A stretch of DNA of 64,000 bases from JAHEEL01 sp963700375 (lineage in GTDB: Bacteria > Actinomycetota > Acidimicrobiia > Spongiisociales > UBA5794), in contig CAVOXF010000003.1 of the NCBI GenBank assembly GCA_963700375.1, positions 310,001-374,000 of the forward strand. The letters run 5' to 3'. Positions 60,270-64,000 of the stretch are shown piece after piece. Position 1 is the stretch's first letter. Each line of letters opens with the position of its first letter. The position numbers and the translations under genes were made by a program. The notes under the pieces are model-generated. The model did not search any database. It saw only the letters and a program-made list of their open reading frames with translations, and was not told the origin of the DNA.

Positions 60270-61624
60270 CCTCGTTCCCGGACGACTTCATCTTCGGTGT
60301 CTCGGCATCGGCCTACCAGATCGAGGGCGCGTGGAACGAAGACGGCAAGGGCGAATCGATATGGGACCGTTTCGTGCGGGAACCCGGACGCATCCTCGAC
60401 GGCGATACCGGTGATGTCGCGTGCAATCACTACCACCGGTACCCCGAAGACGTCGCCCTCCTGGCCGAAGCCGGGATCCCCGCGTACAGCCTGACGACGG
60501 CCTGGACCAGGGTCATCCCCGACGGGACCGGACCCGTTGAGCCACGCGGGATCGCCTTCTACGATCGGCTGATCGACGAACTCCTCGAGCACGGCATCGC
60601 CCCCCATGTCACGCTCTACCACTGGGATCTGCCACAGGCGCTCCAGGACAACGGCGGGTGGGCCAGCCGTGACACCGTCGACGCGTTCGTGCGATACGCC
60701 GATGTCATGAGCGTGGCGCTCGGCGATCGCGTGAAGCACTGGGAGACGCACAACGAACCGTGGGTAGCGGCGTTCCTCGGCCACTACTTCGGCGAGTTCG
60801 CTCCTGGCCACAGCGACCTCTCCGAAGCGCTCACCGTAGGGCATCACCTGCTCCTCGCTCACGGCCGCTCCGTGCCGGTGATTCGGGCGAACGTCGAACA
60901 CGCCGAGGTGGGCATCATCCTCGACTGCCGGCCGTCGACCCCCGCGAGCGCCGACCCAGTTGACGTCGCAGCGAACCGCCACTTCGACGGTTTCCGGAAC
61001 CGCTGGTTCTTCGACGCCGTCTTCGGAAAGGGATACCCGCAGGACATGGTCGATGCATACCGGGATCGGGGAGCGTTCGACACCGGGATACTGCCGTTCG
61101 TCCACGCCGGCGACCTTGCAGAGGTCGCAGTGCCGCTCGACTTCATCGGCATCAACTACTACACCGCGGTCGCGGTGGCGGCCGGCCAGGAGGAAGAAGA
61201 GATCACCCGGTTGGCGCCAGGCCCGAACCCGCCGGACGGTTTCACCGAGATGGGTTGGGAGATCGTCCCGTCGGCGCTCACCACCTTCCTCAAGCGGATT
61301 CACGATGACTACGGCGCAACGGACATTCGGGTGACCGAGAACGGCGCCTCCTACTCGGATGGGCCGGGACCCAAAGGTCGGATCCACGACCGAAGGCGTA
61401 TCGAGTATCTGTGGGCGCACCTCAATGCGATCGCCGACGCCATTGCGCTCGGCGTTCCGGTAACGGGCTACTTCGTGTGGTCGGTTCTCGACAACTTCGA
61501 ATGGACCCTCGGCTACAGCCAACGATTCGGCCTCATCTGGGTCGATCATGCAACCGGCGAACGCATCCCGAAGGACAGCCTCTCCTGGTACGGCAAGGTG
61601 ATCGCATCGCGGTCACTCGGCTGA
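60266..61624 (+). CDS. bglB: GH1 beta-glucosidase
   Basis: 452 residues, (beta/alpha)8 barrel. FPDDFIFGVSASAYQIEGAWNEDGKGESIWDRF is the GH1 N-terminal signature. The acid/base Glu is in HWETHNEPW and the nucleophile Glu in IRVTENGASY. GYFVWSVLDNFEWTLGYSQRFGLIWVDH closes the sugar site. There is no signal peptide, so it acts on imported beta-glucosides such as cellobiose. GTG 60266 overlaps the upstream stop (GTGA) and gives the standard N-terminus; TTG 60260 is less likely. Coupled to a desulfurase-like protein, an odd pairing. Confidence 0.95.
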   Translation: MTSFPDDFIFGVSASAYQIEGAWNEDGKGESIWDRFVREPGRILDGDTGDVACNHYHRYPEDVALLAEAGIPAYSLTTAWTRVIPDGTGPVEPRGIAFYDRLIDELLEHGIAPHVTLYHWDLPQALQDNGGWASRDTVDAFVRYADVMSVALGDRVKHWETHNEPWVAAFLGHYFGEFAPGHSDLSEALTVGHHLLLAHGRSVPVIRANVEHAEVGIILDCRPSTPASADPVDVAANRHFDGFRNRWFFDAVFGKGYPQDMVDAYRDRGAFDTGILPFVHAGDLAEVAVPLDFIGINYYTAVAVAAGQEEEEITRLAPGPNPPDGFTEMGWEIVPSALTTFLKRIHDDYGATDIRVTENGASYSDGPGPKGRIHDRRRIEYLWAHLNAIADAIALGVPVTGYFVWSVLDNFEWTLGYSQRFGLIWVDHATGERIPKDSLSWYGKVIASRSLG

Positions 61625-61713
61625 ACTCTGCCGAATGGCCCTAGCCCGCGCCGGGATCCGGACCAAGTATTCGCAATGAGCAACGCGCTCCCCGGGGGAA
61701 GAGGAGGTGCGTC

Positions 61714-63942
61714 ATGCGGCGCATCGTGTTGGTACCCATTCTTGTCGTAGTTCTCGTCGGCGCCTGCACCACGAGTCCAGAATCGACCACGACCACAACG
61801 ACGTCCCCTCCCGTGACATCCACGACGCTCGGGCCACCGACCACAGTGCCGGCCACGACGGTTGCGACGACCACGACCGCTGCTCCTGGCTATCTGCCGC
61901 TGCCCCCAACCGGATTCGGCGCCACACTCCTCGACGTCCCCCTCATCACCGAGGGGACCTACCCCGGGCCGTCGTGGCCGACATCGTTGAACGACGTCAC
62001 CTTCGCCGAGGATGTGCCGGAAAGACTCCGGAGCGCCCTCGTTGCGAACGGATTCGCGATCGAGCCGAATGTCCAAGCGTTCGACGAGGAGTACGGCCTC
62101 GAGCAGCTGGGGATGGAATCTCAGTTCTCCGCCATATATGAACGACTGAGCCCGTACGGAAGCGGCGAGCGAGCGGTGTTCGTCACCACCGACGCCGCGT
62201 ACCATCACTGGCATCTCGCGTTCGACAAGGTGCTGCGCGATACGGAAGAACGGGGGCTGCTCCCGATTCTCGAGGATCTAGTGGTGGACCTCGTCGCTGC
62301 GAGTCGCGAAGAAGCGGCATCAGTCGCCGGCACCGGCATCGTAGAGGGCATGCGGCGTGCCGAAGATCACCTCTCGGCCGTTGCAGCCGTGCTCGGCCTC
62401 GACGTTGGGCCCCTCTCGGATCTAGCGATAGCAGAAGTGGCACTGGTGGAAGAGCACGCCGCGATGACCTATCCCCCGACGGTCGTCGGAGAGATCGTCG
62501 AGTCGTGCGAAGGGGAACTCTGGGCTGCACCTTCCTGCGTCGACTACACACTCATGAAGCCCCGCGGCCACTACACGCGCACGGAAGACCTCACCCGGTA
62601 CTTCAAGGCGATGTCGATGTTGGGCAACACCGGGTTCTCACTCACCGATGCAGAGGTTCTGCGCGTCGGTCTGCTCATCGCGCAGCTCATCGTCAGCGAC
62701 TCCGACCGAGCTGCCGCCTGGGCGACGATCTACGATCCGACGGCGTTCCTCGTCGGTTCCGCCGACGACTACACGCCATTCGAGGCCGCTTCGGCCGCAG
62801 CCTCGGTCCTGCCCGAGGGTCTCGCGAACGCTTCACTCCTTGCCGACGACAACACCGTGCTGGCGATCGGCGCCGCCATGCAGGAAGCGCGTCCCGTACT
62901 CATCGACCCGGGGCGGGCCTCACTGCGCACCATGGGTGCACGATTCGTACTCGACTCATGGACCTACGACCAGCTCACCGCCCCGTTCGTCACGGGACGA
63001 CTCCGCCCGAGTCCCCTCGACTTCGCTTCGGTGCTGGGGAGCACAACCGCCGCTGGGATTCAGGACGAAGCCGGCGATCCGGCCACCTACCCCGAGTACG
63101 CGCCGAAGGTCGCCGAACTCGAGGCGGCGACTGCGGTTCGGACGATCGACGACTGGGGGCGCACGGTCTACGACGCATGGCTGTACGCGATCGAACCGCA
63201 GTGGGCGAACCAGCATGACGAGGCTTTCCCGCCCTTCATGCGAAACACCGCGTGGAAGACGAAGGCGCTCGCCACCGGATTCGGCTCATACGCGGAGTTG
63301 AAACACGACACCATCCTCTACGCCAAGCAAGCCATGGCGGAGGGTGAGGGCCCGGAGCCGAAGCCCACGCTGCACTGGGTGGAGCCCGATCCGGTGACGT
63401 TCGGTCGCCTCGCCGCCGTCACCGCGATGCTGCGGGATGGTCTCATCGGCGCAGGCCTCATGTTGGAAGGCGATTATGACGCCGAGGACGGCGACCCATT
63501 CGACGAGGACGAAGCGACGCGTTGGCTCGCGGACACGCTCATCGATATGTTCCAACGGTTCGAACGAATCGCACGAGACGAACTCGCTGCACAACCGATC
63601 TCGCAGGATGACAACGCCTGGCTCGCCAACATCGGCTCGGCGTTCGGTGTGGTTCGCGACCACACCGGCTACGAGTACGGATTCGATCCATCACCCTTGA
63701 TCGCCGACATCTTCCTCGACGGAGGCGATGACCCGTTCCTCGAGGTCGCAACTGGCCCACCCGATTTGATCTACGTCCTCGTTCCCGATGACCGGGGCGG
63801 CTTCCAGGTAGCGACCGGCGCTGTCTACGCCTACTACGAATTCTGGAACGCGGAGCGTCTGAGCGATGAAGAATGGTGGGACCGCATCGTCGCAGGTGAC
63901 CTCCCGGATCGGCCATCGTGGTGGACCGACGAATTCGATTGA
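61714..63942 (+). CDS. DUF3160 lipoprotein
   Basis: 742 residues. Signal peptide with lipobox (VLVGAC, Cys18), a Thr/Pro linker (about 20-58, STTTTTTSPPVTSTTLGPPTT), then a large, mostly helical exported domain typical of DUF3160: ERAVFVTTDAAYHHWHLAFDKVL, KPRGHYTRTEDLTRYFKAMSMLGNTGF, GARFVLDSWTYDQLT, AWKTKALATGFGSYAELKHDTILYAKQ. Family function is unknown; the conserved Tyr/His/Asp-rich face suggests an extracellular binding or enzymatic role. ATG 61714 follows AGAGGAGGTG. The stop overlaps a further gene that leaves the window. Confidence 0.88.
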   Translation: MRRIVLVPILVVVLVGACTTSPESTTTTTTSPPVTSTTLGPPTTVPATTVATTTTAAPGYLPLPPTGFGATLLDVPLITEGTYPGPSWPTSLNDVTFAEDVPERLRSALVANGFAIEPNVQAFDEEYGLEQLGMESQFSAIYERLSPYGSGERAVFVTTDAAYHHWHLAFDKVLRDTEERGLLPILEDLVVDLVAASREEAASVAGTGIVEGMRRAEDHLSAVAAVLGLDVGPLSDLAIAEVALVEEHAAMTYPPTVVGEIVESCEGELWAAPSCVDYTLMKPRGHYTRTEDLTRYFKAMSMLGNTGFSLTDAEVLRVGLLIAQLIVSDSDRAAAWATIYDPTAFLVGSADDYTPFEAASAAASVLPEGLANASLLADDNTVLAIGAAMQEARPVLIDPGRASLRTMGARFVLDSWTYDQLTAPFVTGRLRPSPLDFASVLGSTTAAGIQDEAGDPATYPEYAPKVAELEAATAVRTIDDWGRTVYDAWLYAIEPQWANQHDEAFPPFMRNTAWKTKALATGFGSYAELKHDTILYAKQAMAEGEGPEPKPTLHWVEPDPVTFGRLAAVTAMLRDGLIGAGLMLEGDYDAEDGDPFDEDEATRWLADTLIDMFQRFERIARDELAAQPISQDDNAWLANIGSAFGVVRDHTGYEYGFDPSPLIADIFLDGGDDPFLEVATGPPDLIYVLVPDDRGGFQVATGAVYAYYEFWNAERLSDEEWWDRIVAGDLPDRPSWWTDEFD

Positions 63943-64000
63943 CGCTCGGCCTCGTCGCCGCCCTCGTCTGCGGGTCGTGTGTCGCCGCCCCGGCCGATGA
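63921..64000 (+). CDS. Start of an exported protein, cut by window edge
   Basis: From GTG 63921 (or 63918) the frame reads VDRRIRLTLGLVAALVCGSC, with a positively charged n-region and hydrophobic core, then VAAPAD. This looks like a signal peptide, possibly a lipoprotein. It overlaps the end of the DUF3160 gene by 22 nt. A TTG at 63939 would also overlap by 4 nt. The rest is outside the window, so its identity is unknown. Confidence 0.4.
   Translation, partial: MDRRIRLTLGLVAALVCGSCVAAPAD

Noticed and set aside
60209..61549. 446-codon minus-strand frame opposite the GH1 gene
   Set aside because: Antisense shadow; GH1 signature residues are all on the plus strand.

Overview
The window looks like the chromosome of a free-living, high-GC actinobacterium, most likely an uncultured Acidimicrobiia-type lineage. 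The reasons are a WhiB protein, a DosR/DosS-like pair, F420-type enzymes, the proteasome activator Bpa with a PAC2 protein, a dnaK-grpE-dnaJ-hspR operon, FadE5- and EtfD-like proteins, and secreted proteins whose lipobox is followed by Thr-rich linkers. I saw no rRNA, tRNA, CRISPR array, phage or complete insertion sequence. Genes are dense, and many neighbours overlap by 4 nt (ATGA or GTGA), which implies translational coupling.

Layout. 1-8 kb: PPK2 (partial), a lipoprotein, an ECF sigma factor with a beta-propeller membrane partner, a deazaflavin-type nitroreductase, WhiB, a CBS-BON protein, a divergent DosR/DosS-like two-component pair and an FHA protein. 8-14 kb: PAC2 protein, an AOR-family tungsten-type oxidoreductase, Bpa and a penicillin-acylase-type Ntn hydrolase. 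14-17 kb: a decayed DUF222/HNH gene, a Ca2+/cation exchanger and NhaA. 17-23.4 kb: a membrane gene split by an amber codon and coupled to a lone DNA methyltransferase, prephenate dehydratase, an aldo/keto reductase, and a TetR-regulated DrrAB-type ABC exporter. 23.5-33 kb: an orphan NuoF-like flavoprotein, then an alpha-glucan locus (frameshifted GH13 enzyme, GlgA, LacI regulator, MalEFG-type importer without an ATPase gene).

33-40.5 kb: a redox operon read leftward: pyruvate:ferredoxin oxidoreductase, a dihydroorotate-dehydrogenase-like protein, EtfD-like membrane Fe-S oxidoreductase and DUF456. 40.6-46.2 kb: a leftward six-gene run: nitroreductase, a glutamate racemase-macro domain fusion, ProC, proline dehydrogenase, a TPM/DUF6676-like membrane protein and PspA. 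46.2-53.9 kb: a SHOCT protein, FadE5-like acyl-CoA dehydrogenase with a divergent TetR regulator, two glycosyltransferases, a triply broken LLM-class oxidoreductase, a hydrolase and a DinB/MDMPI-like protein. 54-55 kb: a CsoR/CstR-family repressor with two rhodaneses and a clear operator. 55.2-59 kb: the chaperone operon. 59-64 kb: a cysteine desulfurase-like protein coupled to a GH1 beta-glucosidase, a DUF3160 lipoprotein and the start of another exported protein.

The genes suggest an organism that switches between aerobic growth on sugars and fatty acids and oxygen-poor conditions. Supporting this are the DosR/S-like sensor, PFOR, AOR, EtfD and the F420-type enzymes. It also carries proteasome, heat-shock, envelope-stress (PspA) and persulfide responses. 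The most unusual items are the MurI-macro fusion in a proline/envelope operon, the single-GAF DosS-like kinase that keeps the two heme-pocket residues, the propeller-bearing partner of the ECF sigma factor, and four damaged genes. All functions are assigned from reading sequences and motifs; no database search was run.
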